Assembly: GCA_900545875.1 (NCBI GenBank)
Contig: URAQ01000121.1
Span: forward strand, 1-5,739
Origin: an uncultured Collinsella sp.
GTDB taxonomy: Bacteria > Actinomycetota > Coriobacteriia > Coriobacteriales > Coriobacteriaceae
DNA: 5,739 nt
Direction: 5' to 3'
In this document: one piece after another, positions 1 through 5,278 of the stretch
How the letters are laid out: every line of letters begins with the position of its first letter
How positions within the stretch are numbered: the stretch's first letter is position 1
Translations under genes and position numbers: made by a program
Notes under the pieces: model-generated
What the model was told of the DNA's origin: nothing
Database searches by the model: none
Seen by the model: the letters and a program-made list of their open reading frames with translations, nothing else

Positions 1-1
1 G

Positions 2-232
2 CTGCTGGCGGTTGATTTCGGCCAGGATTTCGTATTGCTTGCCGTTCATGTAGAAGTAGCCGAGACGCTGGCCGCTCAAAGTCGCGAGATCCGTGCGGCT
101 CATCGCGCTGCGGTCGAGCGCGAGATCGAGCGTGCGCCCGTCAAGCTGCTGATTCCCACCGGCACGCTCATCTTGCCGGCGTTGCTTCTGTCCATATTGG
201 GCCCGCTGCTGGGAGCAGGCGGGATGATGTAG
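2..232 (+). CDS. tadC: TadC-like pilus platform protein, C-terminal fragment (5' end outside window)
   Basis: The frame is open from the first bases to TAG at 230-232, giving the last 76 residues of a protein that begins upstream. A charged helical stretch (ETLAAQSREIRAAHRAAVER) is followed by ERAPVKLLIPTGTLILPALL and a short hydrophobic end, LLSILGPLLGAGGMM. The 'RAPVKLLIP...LPALLL..LGP' ending is typical of the T2SSF-type inner-membrane proteins TadB and TadC. In the Tad system these form the platform that couples the TadA ATPase to pilin assembly. TadC rather than TadB is inferred because TadC usually comes last, just before the pilin gene, as here. The stop codon overlaps the Shine-Dalgarno sequence of the pilin gene, so the two are probably in one transcript. 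A start-codon call inside this fragment (TTG at 35) would be an artefact of truncation. Confidence 0.82.
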   Translation: MLAVDFGQDFVLLAVHVEVAETLAAQSREIRAAHRAAVEREIERAPVKLLIPTGTLILPALLLSILGPLLGAGGMM

Positions 233-242
233 GGAGGAATAC

Positions 243-476
243 ATGAACACGATGACTGACGCTGCTGGCAAGGTCCAGGGCTGGGCGTTTTGCCGGGCGG
301 CACATGTTCGTCAGCGCGCCAAGGAGCTACTGCAGGAGGAGAGTGCACAGGGTACCACCGAGTATGCCATCTTGGTCGGCGTGCTCGTGGTGATCGCGAT
401 TATCGCCATCGTCGCATTTAAGGGCAAGGTTAAAGAGCTATGGGATGCGATCAGCGAGGGCATCAACAGCCTGTAG
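243..476 (+). CDS. flp: Flp-family major pilin precursor (77 aa)
   Basis: This is a 77-aa prepilin and probably the structural subunit of the Tad pilus. The start follows a strong Shine-Dalgarno sequence (GGAGG at 233-237, 5 nt away). Residues 1-35 form a long, basic, hydrophilic leader. A motif ESAQGTTEYAILVGV follows at 33-47, and a single hydrophobic helix runs to about residue 59. The tail, KGKVKELWDAISEGINSL, is short and charged as in Flp pilins. The Glu-Tyr pair (E40, Y41) is the Flp hallmark. If E40 is position +5 of the mature protein, as in other type IV-like pilins, the cut falls between A35 and Q36 rather than after the nearby G37. A second in-frame ATG at 252 is less well placed for the ribosome site. 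The pilin lies directly downstream of tadC, and a strong hairpin follows its stop codon (483-501). Confidence 0.9.
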   Translation: MNTMTDAAGKVQGWAFCRAAHVRQRAKELLQEESAQGTTEYAILVGVLVVIAIIAIVAFKGKVKELWDAISEGINSL

Positions 477-482
477 AGGGCG

Positions 483-501
483 AGCGCCCCATCGGGGTGC
501 T
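483..501 (+). promoter_or_regulatory. Stem-loop just after the pilin gene, covering the start of the next gene
   Basis: AGCGCCCC (483-490) pairs with GGGGTGCT (494-501) around a 3-nt ATC loop: eight pairs, one of them G-U. It begins 6 nt after the pilin stop. There is no T-run behind it, so it is not a classical terminator. A second hairpin, GGGCG/CGCCC at 478-489, overlaps it and cannot form at the same time. The likely role is to protect the 3' end of processed pilin mRNA and/or lower translation of the following gene, whose probable GTG start (497-499) is inside the stem. The role is inferred; the pairing is direct. Confidence 0.6.
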
Positions 502-1003
502 GCTGGTGTTTGCTTGCCTGATCGTGGCGATGGCGGCGGTGCTTTGGGGGCTTAACGCCGCGCGGCAGCAGCGTCCTGGGGCCGCCTTCGATTCGGGCTC
601 AGATTCGGCGGTGGCGTCTCAAAAAGATGAGATGCGAGATGCGGACGATTCGGATGTCGCTGTCACGGCGCAAACCTTTCTGCGGACGCTCGACAAGCGG
701 TCTGGCACTGCGACGGATTTGCCTGAGGACAACGCGATTGCGGTCCGGCTTGCATGGTCCGAGGACCGACCGATGACCGAGGCAGCGGCGGATATGTTAC
801 GCGCCTACCGCGAGGTGCCAACGGCCCAGCTCGCCCTGAGCGGCTATCTCGATATTAAGGGCAACGTATGGGGCGCCATCGTGCGCGATGGGCGCGGCTG
901 GGTCGATATGGTGACGGTTGCCGCGGATACCGGCGATGCTTCGTGTCGTCTGCGCGCGGTGCGCCTGGTCCCGCAAACAATAAGCTCAAAGGAGGGATCG
1001 TGA
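497..1003 (+). CDS. Unrecognised single-pass membrane protein in the tad operon (168 aa)
   Basis: No family was recognised. From a GTG start at 497 the protein has an immediate hydrophobic segment (LLVFACLIVAMAAVLWGL, about residues 2-19). A low-complexity Asp/Ser-rich linker (about 25-55) follows, then a mixed alpha/beta-looking domain of roughly 105 residues, ending near RAVRLVPQTISSKEGS. The topology is therefore a signal anchor with the C-terminal domain outside the membrane. The start is uncertain. GTG 497 has no good Shine-Dalgarno sequence and sits in a hairpin. GTG 506 is possible, with GGGG 494-497 ahead of it. ATG 440 would overlap the pilin gene by 37 nt and add 19 hydrophilic residues. 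The position between two pilin-like genes suggests an accessory pilus factor, but nothing in the sequence shows a specific activity. It ends 1 nt before the next ATG. Confidence 0.7.
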   Translation: MLLVFACLIVAMAAVLWGLNAARQQRPGAAFDSGSDSAVASQKDEMRDADDSDVAVTAQTFLRTLDKRSGTATDLPEDNAIAVRLAWSEDRPMTEAAADMLRAYREVPTAQLALSGYLDIKGNVWGAIVRDGRGWVDMVTVAADTGDASCRLRAVRLVPQTISSKEGS

Positions 1004-1004
1004 A

Positions 1005-1223
1005 ATGCATGGCGTTCTGCGTGAAGAGGTTGCCCAAGCGACTGTGGAATACGCCATCGTCACGGTGGCGCTGCTATCGATCGTGCTGGCGATTGCGGGA
1101 CTTTGGCGTGCTGGCACCGATGGGCGCTTGGCGGCGCTGGTTGAGCGGGCGGCATCCCATGGCGTTGCCTCGACGTCGGTTATCGACGCCGCTGCGGGCG
1201 CTAAGGACATCGCGTTGTATTGA
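1005..1223 (+). CDS. Short Flp/TadE-like second pilin (72 aa)
   Basis: This is a small class III pilin-like protein. The start is well supported by a strong Shine-Dalgarno sequence, AAAGGAGGG at 988-996, 8 nt before ATG 1005, lying within the end of the previous gene. A very short charged leader (MHGVLREEVA, residues 1-10) precedes QATVEYAIVTVALLS. With cleavage between A10 and Q11, E15 falls at +5, as in mature type IV-like pilins. The hydrophobic helix spans about 16-34. A hydrophilic tail of about 38 residues (WRAGTDGRLAALVERA...) is longer than in the major pilin. It may be a minor pilin or a small pseudopilin that primes or caps the fibre; the sequence does not decide between these. The next gene appears to start inside it. 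Confidence 0.82.
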   Translation: MHGVLREEVAQATVEYAIVTVALLSIVLAIAGLWRAGTDGRLAALVERAASHGVASTSVIDAAAGAKDIALY

Positions 1224-1695
1224 TATCGCGCGCGAGGACCGGGCGCAGTCTACGGTCGAGGCCGCTTTTTTGCTGCCGACGTTTCTGACGCTCATCCTTC
1301 TCGCACTGCAACCGGTGTGCCTGCTTTATACGCGCGCGGTCATGGAGTCTGCCGCCGCCGAGACCGCGCGGCTCATGACCACGACGACGGCGGAGGACGA
1401 CGATCTTAAGGAGTTCACCCGCCGCCGGCTTGCCGCAGTGCCCAACGTTTCGATCTTTCATGCCGGCGGGCCGTTGTCGTGGGATATCGAGCTTGGCCGG
1501 GCCGGTGCGGGTGGCGTCTCGTCCGTGTCCGTTTCCGGCGAGGTCAAGCCGTTGCCTGTGATCGGTGCGTTTGCGCAGACTATGGGTGGTACCGCCGAGG
1601 GCGGCTACGTTGAGCTCAAGATCGATGTCTCGTATCAATCGCGTCCCGAATGGCTGGAGGGAGATTATGATTCGTGGATTGCTGCATGGGATTAA
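1159..1695 (+). CDS. TadE-like pseudopilin (about 178 aa; start uncertain)
   Basis: The conserved part begins with EDRAQSTVEAAFLLPTFLTL (about 26-45 from ATG 1159), a TadE-type N-terminal motif with a putative cut A29/Q30 and E34 at +5. One hydrophobic helix runs to about residue 57. An extracytoplasmic domain of about 120 residues follows (TRAVMESAAAETARLMTTTT..., ending DYDSWIAAWD). The 'E.A..EtARl' stretch after the helix is typical of TadE proteins, which are processed by the prepilin peptidase and help pilus assembly. The start is a guess. ATG 1159 gives a basic leader MALPRRRLSTPLRALR but overlaps the preceding gene by 65 nt with only a weak GGGCGG upstream. The only candidate nearer the upstream stop is a rare ATT at 1219 preceded by AAGGA. 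The frame is also open upstream of 1159, which is a high-GC shadow of the small pilin gene. Confidence 0.78.
   Translation: MALPRRRLSTPLRALRTSRCIDIAREDRAQSTVEAAFLLPTFLTLILLALQPVCLLYTRAVMESAAAETARLMTTTTAEDDDLKEFTRRRLAAVPNVSIFHAGGPLSWDIELGRAGAGGVSSVSVSGEVKPLPVIGAFAQTMGGTAEGGYVELKIDVSYQSRPEWLEGDYDSWIAAWD
1656..1663 (+). promoter_or_regulatory. Shine-Dalgarno site that sets the TadG-like start
   Basis: GGAGGGAG ends 3 nt before ATG 1667, with the GGAGG core 6 nt away. It lies inside the end of the TadE-like gene. The frame of the large gene is open upstream to at least 1565, but no other start has such a site, so 1667 is preferred. The internal ATG at 1760 is a weaker alternative. Confidence 0.7.
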
Positions 1696-3820
1696 GCGTT
1701 TCTGGTCTAGATGCGTTTTGACGCGCCGTCCGAGCTGCCATCGCAAACGAGGCGGCTTTATGGGCCGCGCCGGTGTCGATCTGTTTATCGAAGACGGTGC
1801 CTACACCACGCTTTCTTCTGCCGTGGTCATCCTAGTGGTGCTCACGTTGTTGTTTTCGTCGACCGCGGCGATATGGAGCATGTCGCGTGCCGGGGATACC
1901 CAGGTGGCGGCCGATAGCGGCGCGCTGGCGGGTGCCAACGTAGTGTCGTCCTATCACACGGCTGCCACGGTGGTTGATGCGAGCATCTTGAGTCTGGGGC
2001 TGGCGGGGTTTGCCACAATCGGGACGGGCCTGGTCGCCATCCTCATCCCAGGTGCCGAATCAGTTGCCGGCAATATGGTCGACACCGGGATTGAGATCAT
2101 TAAAACGCGCAACAAGTTTGCCAAAAGCGCATCGGAAGGCTTACAGAAAATTGAGACGGCTCTGCCGTATCTGATCGCCGCGCGTGCCACGCAGGCGGTG
2201 TCGGCGCAGGATACCGATAGTGTGACCTATACCGGCACGGCGCTTGCCGTGCCCAGGACATCCGAGTCGGACTTCGCTGCGCTCAAAGGGTCCGAGATCT
2301 CGACCGATACCATTAAAGACACATCAGATGATTTAGAGCGTGCGGCCGAGGAGCTGCGGAAGGCCTCGGAGGAGACGGCGAAGGCAAAGGAGCGCGCCTG
2401 GCTTGCGGACTGTGGCGGGTCGGATAAAGGTTCGGTCGGCAGCTGTTCGTGTATGTGGGAGCGCGCGAAAAGCCTAACGGATCTCTCCGGTGTTCAAAAT
2501 CCGCATTACGCTTCGAGCGTTACGTGGGAGCCTCAAGTTGCCCTTGATCGCGCGAAGGACTACTACCATTGGCGTCTGACAAATGAGAAGCCCCACGGCT
2601 CGAGTGTCGAGATGAGGGCAGAGTCTGCGGCGCGTAAGGCGTTTTATACCTATGCGAGTGCGGAGGTCGATCGGGCATATATAACCGAGAACGGAGACAG
2701 GGTTTCCTCCTATATTCCACTGTTGCCGCGCAACTCTGATGAGGTTCGGGCGACGGAGCTCTATACCGATGCGGTGTGGCCGACGAGCGTGAACGATGAC
2801 AAGGCGTATCTGCATTACGGGACGACCTGCCCTAACTATAAGAAAGGGACGCCGAGCGGATTTGCTTCGGTTGCCGATTACGATGGACAGGATAAATGCA
2901 GCAAATGCCATTTTGGCGTTTCGTCGCTTGGTGCTGTTGCGGCGCCTTCAACCTCTATCGAAAACGGCTTCGAGTATCACTTTGACAAGTTTAAAGACGC
3001 CCTGGAAGACTACGTCGAATGCCGCAACAAAGAGCTCGAGCTCGAACGTCAGACCGAAGACGAGACCGACCGTGCGAGCAATGCGTTTGACCAGGCCATT
3101 AAAGCGCTTTCGGGCGAGCGCCCGCGTATCGCTCCGCCCGGTCGCAACGGCGTGGTCGCCTTTGCGGTTTCGGGTGACATTACCAGCCCCGATGAGCTCA
3201 ACTCTTCGTTTAGCACGGCAGTCAGGCTCGGCGATCGCGGTGCTATCTCTGCCGCGGTGTTGGCACCCGATGAGGCGACGGCGCAAAACAACGTGCTTTC
3301 GCGATTTTTCTCGACATTGAAGGAACGCTCGGGCGGCGTTGCCGGCGTGCTCGACGGCGTCATGGATGTTTGGGGACGGCTGCTCGTAGGATACGGTGAT
3401 ATCCAAGGTTCGGCCGACGAACTTATGGACGAGATGATTAAAGGCCTAGGAGGGGGCAGCGGCGCGTTGGGTTCCATCGCGTCGTGGCTCGGCGATACCG
3501 TTTCGGCGTCCATGGCGGCGTTGGGTCTGGAACCGTGCGACTTGCGCCTGCGAAAGCCAGTGCTGACCGATTCCGCCAACGTCATTAAGAGTCCGGGGTC
3601 TGACATTGCTGGTCTCTCTCAAGCGCAAGACAAGCTGCGAAGTATTCCGTTGGGCGTGACCGATCCCAAGGCGCTTTGCGAGGCGTTGGAATATCAAGTC
3701 GAACGCACCATTAGCGGTACGGTGTTCACGCTTGCGGAGATTCCTCTGCCCGGCGGCGGCTCCATCCCACTCACCGTCGATGTCGCCACGCTGGTTGGCG
3801 CTCTGGGCGGTGGGTCGTAA
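1667..3820 (+). CDS. Large TadG-like pilus-associated protein (717 aa)
   Basis: A basic N-terminus (residues 1-40) leads to EDGAYTTLSSAVVILVVLTL (about 42-61), a hydrophobic helix, then the sequence SRAGDTQVAADSGALAGANV (73-92). This 'VAADSGALAGA' segment matches the TadG/TadE-like N-terminal signature, whose usual form is 'AADAAALAGA'. TadG proteins are membrane-anchored Tad components thought to act at the cell surface. A possible processing site is G44/A45, but position +5 is Leu (L49), not Glu. A second hydrophobic stretch lies at about 106-128. Helical, coiled-coil-like regions include DDLERAAEELRKASEETAKA and ECRNKELELERQTEDETDRA. Cysteines cluster at C249, C260 and C262, and H383, C388, C411 and C414 form a metal-site-like pattern. 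At 717 aa it is long for a TadG. It overlaps the preceding gene by 29 nt and the next by 1 nt. The middle and C-terminal parts match no family I recognise. Confidence 0.78.
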   Translation: MIRGLLHGIKRFWSRCVLTRRPSCHRKRGGFMGRAGVDLFIEDGAYTTLSSAVVILVVLTLLFSSTAAIWSMSRAGDTQVAADSGALAGANVVSSYHTAATVVDASILSLGLAGFATIGTGLVAILIPGAESVAGNMVDTGIEIIKTRNKFAKSASEGLQKIETALPYLIAARATQAVSAQDTDSVTYTGTALAVPRTSESDFAALKGSEISTDTIKDTSDDLERAAEELRKASEETAKAKERAWLADCGGSDKGSVGSCSCMWERAKSLTDLSGVQNPHYASSVTWEPQVALDRAKDYYHWRLTNEKPHGSSVEMRAESAARKAFYTYASAEVDRAYITENGDRVSSYIPLLPRNSDEVRATELYTDAVWPTSVNDDKAYLHYGTTCPNYKKGTPSGFASVADYDGQDKCSKCHFGVSSLGAVAAPSTSIENGFEYHFDKFKDALEDYVECRNKELELERQTEDETDRASNAFDQAIKALSGERPRIAPPGRNGVVAFAVSGDITSPDELNSSFSTAVRLGDRGAISAAVLAPDEATAQNNVLSRFFSTLKERSGGVAGVLDGVMDVWGRLLVGYGDIQGSADELMDEMIKGLGGGSGALGSIASWLGDTVSASMAALGLEPCDLRLRKPVLTDSANVIKSPGSDIAGLSQAQDKLRSIPLGVTDPKALCEALEYQVERTISGTVFTLAEIPLPGGGSIPLTVDVATLVGALGGGS

Positions 3821-4296
3821 TGAGTATCCGCATGCGTCTGCGCGAGGAGCGCGCCCAAGCGACGGTGGAGATGGCGGTGGTTACGCCCGTTTTGCTGGTG
3901 CTGGCACTCATCGTGTACAACGTCATGATCTTTGCCAGCGCTGTCGCGCGCTTCGACCGCGTGGTACCCGACATCGTGTTGGCGCACGCCGTGGCGTCGG
4001 AGGGGGAGGGCGACGAAAGCTCTGCCGATGCCTCGGCGACGGTTCAGACTCAAATTCTGAATGCCATGGAAGGCTATGACTTGCGGATCGAAGTGTCGAG
4101 CGAACAAGGCGCGGAGGCATCGGATGGTGGCCTGCTCTCCCTATCTGGTACGTTTAGGACCTACACCTGCACCATGCACTATGAGCCGTGGCCGACTTCT
4201 CTCAGCATCGCTGGCGTTCCGCTGGGGGCGCCGACAACGTTGTCGCACGAGCGCGCGGTGACGGTCGATCCATGGCGTCCGGGGGTGGTCATGTGA
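3820..4296 (+). CDS. TadE/TadF-like pseudopilin (158 aa)
   Basis: The ATG overlaps the previous stop by one base (TAATG at 3818-3822), so translation is probably coupled; the upstream GGCGGTGGG is only a modest ribosome site. A short leader (MSIRMRLREERA, 1-12) precedes QATVEMAVVTPVLLVLALIV, with the putative cut at A12/Q13 and E17 at +5. One hydrophobic helix runs to about residue 40. The remaining 115 or so residues are extracytoplasmic. They include a Ser/Ala/Glu-rich stretch (about 65-78) and a more ordered C-terminal part with RTYTCTMHYEPWP. This is the classical layout of TadE/TadF pseudopilins, which share the N-terminal helix and peptidase processing of the pilin but do not form the bulk fibre. 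Which of the two subfamilies it belongs to cannot be told here. Its last codons overlap the DUF192 gene. Confidence 0.83.
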   Translation: MSIRMRLREERAQATVEMAVVTPVLLVLALIVYNVMIFASAVARFDRVVPDIVLAHAVASEGEGDESSADASATVQTQILNAMEGYDLRIEVSSEQGAEASDGGLLSLSGTFRTYTCTMHYEPWPTSLSIAGVPLGAPTTLSHERAVTVDPWRPGVVM

Positions 4297-4652
4297 CCGC
4301 GGTCTCGTCCTACATCGCCTACGCGCGGGCACTCAACAGGCTGGGTTGGACGCCGGTCGAGTTTGTGGTGGCGGAGTCGTTTGCCGTGCGCCTGCGTGGC
4401 ATGCTGGGACGGCGTCCGGTTGCCGCCAACGGTCTGCCGCTCGTCATGGCGTTTCCACGCTGCTCTTCGGTCCATACGTGTTTTATGGCCTATCCCATCG
4501 ACATCGCCTTCATCGATCGCGACGGCAATATCCTCGCGCGCTACGAAAACGTTCGTCCTTGGCGCATGTGCTCCTGCCCCGGCACCTGGGCCGTACTAGA
4601 GCGTCCTTCAATCATTGTTTCGACCCCTGCTCTCCAACGCGTGCCGGCTTAA
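4293..4652 (+). CDS. DUF192-family protein (119 aa)
   Basis: A single DUF192 domain fills the protein. RLRGMLGRRPV (33-43) corresponds to the usual 'R..GLM.R' start. CSSVHTCFMAYPIDIAFIDR (57-76) followed by DGN matches the 'VHTFFMrfPIDvvFlDrdG' core, and VRPWRMCSCPGTWAVLERP (87-105) the closing part. The function of this family is not established. GTG 4293 is chosen because it overlaps the upstream stop as ATGTGA (4-nt overlap) and has GGGGGTGG shortly before it. ATG 4272 or the longer frame from 4188 would overlap the previous gene more deeply. No signal peptide or membrane segment is visible from this start. Four cysteines (C57, C63, C93, C95) lie within the core. The overlap makes it the last gene of the tad operon, pointing to a pilus-linked role that remains inference. 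Confidence 0.8.
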   Translation: MTAVSSYIAYARALNRLGWTPVEFVVAESFAVRLRGMLGRRPVAANGLPLVMAFPRCSSVHTCFMAYPIDIAFIDRDGNILARYENVRPWRMCSCPGTWAVLERPSIIVSTPALQRVPA

Positions 4653-4710
4653 GGGACTGAGCGAAAAACTTCTTGCTGCCGGCTGATGCCTCTGACGTGC
4701 CGATTTATAG

Positions 4711-4751
4711 AACCGAGGCTGTGCTCAAAAACTTTTTTAAAATTCTCGGTT
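4711..4751. repeat. Inverted repeat flanking an A/T-rich block upstream of the tRNA promoter
   Basis: AACCGAG (4711-4717) and CTCGGTT (4745-4751) are perfect 7-nt inverted arms separated by 27 nt. The right arm overlaps the first two bases of the -35 box. It could be a weak terminator for the pilus operon, because a T6 run (4733-4738) sits in the loop, or a chance pairing. The stretch from 4653 to 4710 shows no gene or clear signal. Confidence 0.3.
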
Positions 4752-4777
4752 GACCGGAACGCGTCCTTGGTTATACT
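4727..4777 (+). promoter_or_regulatory. Promoter of tRNA-Phe with UP-like element
   Basis: The -35 box is TTGACC (4750-4755) and the -10 box is TATACT (4772-4777), with a 16-bp spacer; both are close to the sigma70/SigA consensus. Directly upstream, 4727-4744 (AAAAACTTTTTTAAAATT) is A/T except for one C. Its A-tract/T-tract/A-tract pattern resembles UP elements of stable-RNA promoters and stands out in this GC-rich DNA. Transcription would start near 4784, about 26 nt before the tRNA. Confidence 0.75.
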
Positions 4778-4783
4778 AATCAA

Positions 4784-4798
4784 GCCTTGAAACAAGGC
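4784..4798 (+). other. Hairpin in the tRNA-Phe 5' leader
   Basis: GCCTTG (4784-4789) and CAAGGC (4793-4798) form a perfect 6-bp stem with an AAA loop. The hairpin sits at the predicted transcription start, so the precursor RNA would begin with it. It may affect precursor stability or 5' processing by RNase P; that role is inferred. Confidence 0.5.
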
Positions 4799-4809
4799 AC
4801 ACCTCAAAT

Positions 4810-4882
<73 letters not shown>

Positions 4883-4897
4883 CCTTGAATTGACTAG

Positions 4898-4925
4898 GAC
4901 CTCTGCAAAGGGGTCTTTTTCTTTT
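4898..4925 (+). terminator. Rho-independent terminator of tRNA-Phe
   Basis: GACCTCT (4898-4904) pairs with AGGGGTC (4909-4915) around a GCAA tetraloop, with one G-U pair, followed by TTTTTCTTTT (4916-4925). It lies 15 nt after the tRNA and ends its short transcript. Confidence 0.88.
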
Positions 4926-4939
4926 ATATAGGGTTCTGC

Positions 4940-5170
4940 GGAAACTGCGTCCCGGAATTTGGCTTCAGAGTGGGATGCGTTTTCCGCTTTGAGGCCGCTT
5001 GGGAAAGCGCGACCCGGAATCCGGCGTCAGAATGGGATGTGCTTTCCTTTTGCGGTCTTTGGCGGAAACTGCGTCCCAGATCCCGCGCTCAGAACGGGAT
5101 GCATTTTCCGATTGAGGCCTCGAGCGGAAAATGCATCCCAGTCTTTTGCGAAAAACGGGACGCGCTTTCC
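4940..5170. repeat. Array of four 62-bp hairpin-forming tandem repeats
   Basis: Four units start at 4940, 5002, 5064 and 5126, an exact 62-bp period. Each has a left arm (GGAAACTGCGTCCC, GGAAAGCGCGACCC, GGAAACTGCGTCCC, GGAAAATGCATCCC). A 17-18 nt loop follows, similar in the first three units (end TCAGARY) and divergent in the fourth. The right arm is the near reverse complement (starts 4972, 5034, 5096, 5157; e.g. GGGATGCGTTTTCC). Arms within a unit form 11-12 Watson-Crick pairs plus 1-2 G-U pairs out of 14. Units are separated by 16 nt. Neighbouring units can also pair with each other. The array carries no convincing gene. Open frames across it on both strands are translations of the repeats, shift phase at each unit because 62 is not a multiple of 3, and lack ribosome sites. 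Likely readings are a REP/BIME-like intergenic repeat, a phased protein-binding array, or structured RNA. It is not a CRISPR. Confidence 0.85.
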
Positions 5171-5244
5171 GGCGCTTACTTCCGACGTGCGTGCACATCT
5201 CGGGCCCGCCCGCTCAGACATTCCTCCCGCTTTTGCGCCACTTT

Positions 5245-5265
5245 ACAGACCGTTCGGTCGTCTGT
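5245..5265. promoter_or_regulatory. Palindromic operator-like site upstream of the GH5 gene
   Basis: The core GACCGTTCGGTC (5248-5259) has perfect 5-nt arms around TT. Outer ACAGAC (5245-5250) and GTCTGT (5260-5265) are also complementary. The site ends 13 bp before the -10 box and so covers the -35 region. Its form resembles TetR-type repressor operators, but no regulator gene is present and the assignment is inference. Confidence 0.45.
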
Positions 5266-5278
5266 CCGCACGCGCGGG

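Noticed and set aside
868..1158. Upstream extension of the TadE-like frame
   Set aside because: It runs through the whole small pilin gene in another frame, is rich in Arg and Trp, and has no plausible start; it is a high-GC shadow.
3049..3606. Long minus-strand frames inside the TadG-like gene (also 2474-2911, 2948-3406)
   Set aside because: They show no recognisable motifs or membrane pattern, have no ribosome sites, and lie opposite a well-supported coding frame.
4188..4292. Longer N-terminus for the DUF192 protein from 4188
   Set aside because: It would overlap the previous gene by over 100 nt and adds residues outside the DUF192 domain; the GTG with a 4-nt overlap is more plausible.
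4658..4738. Intrinsic terminator of the tad operon using the T6 run at 4733-4738
   Set aside because: No GC-rich stem precedes the T-run; the only inverted repeat encloses it, so the A/T block is better read as part of the tRNA promoter.
4940..5170. CRISPR-like array (regular short repeats with variable spacers)
   Set aside because: The repeats are 14 nt, not identical, alternate in orientation, and have 16-18 nt spacers that are partly conserved. No cas genes are present.
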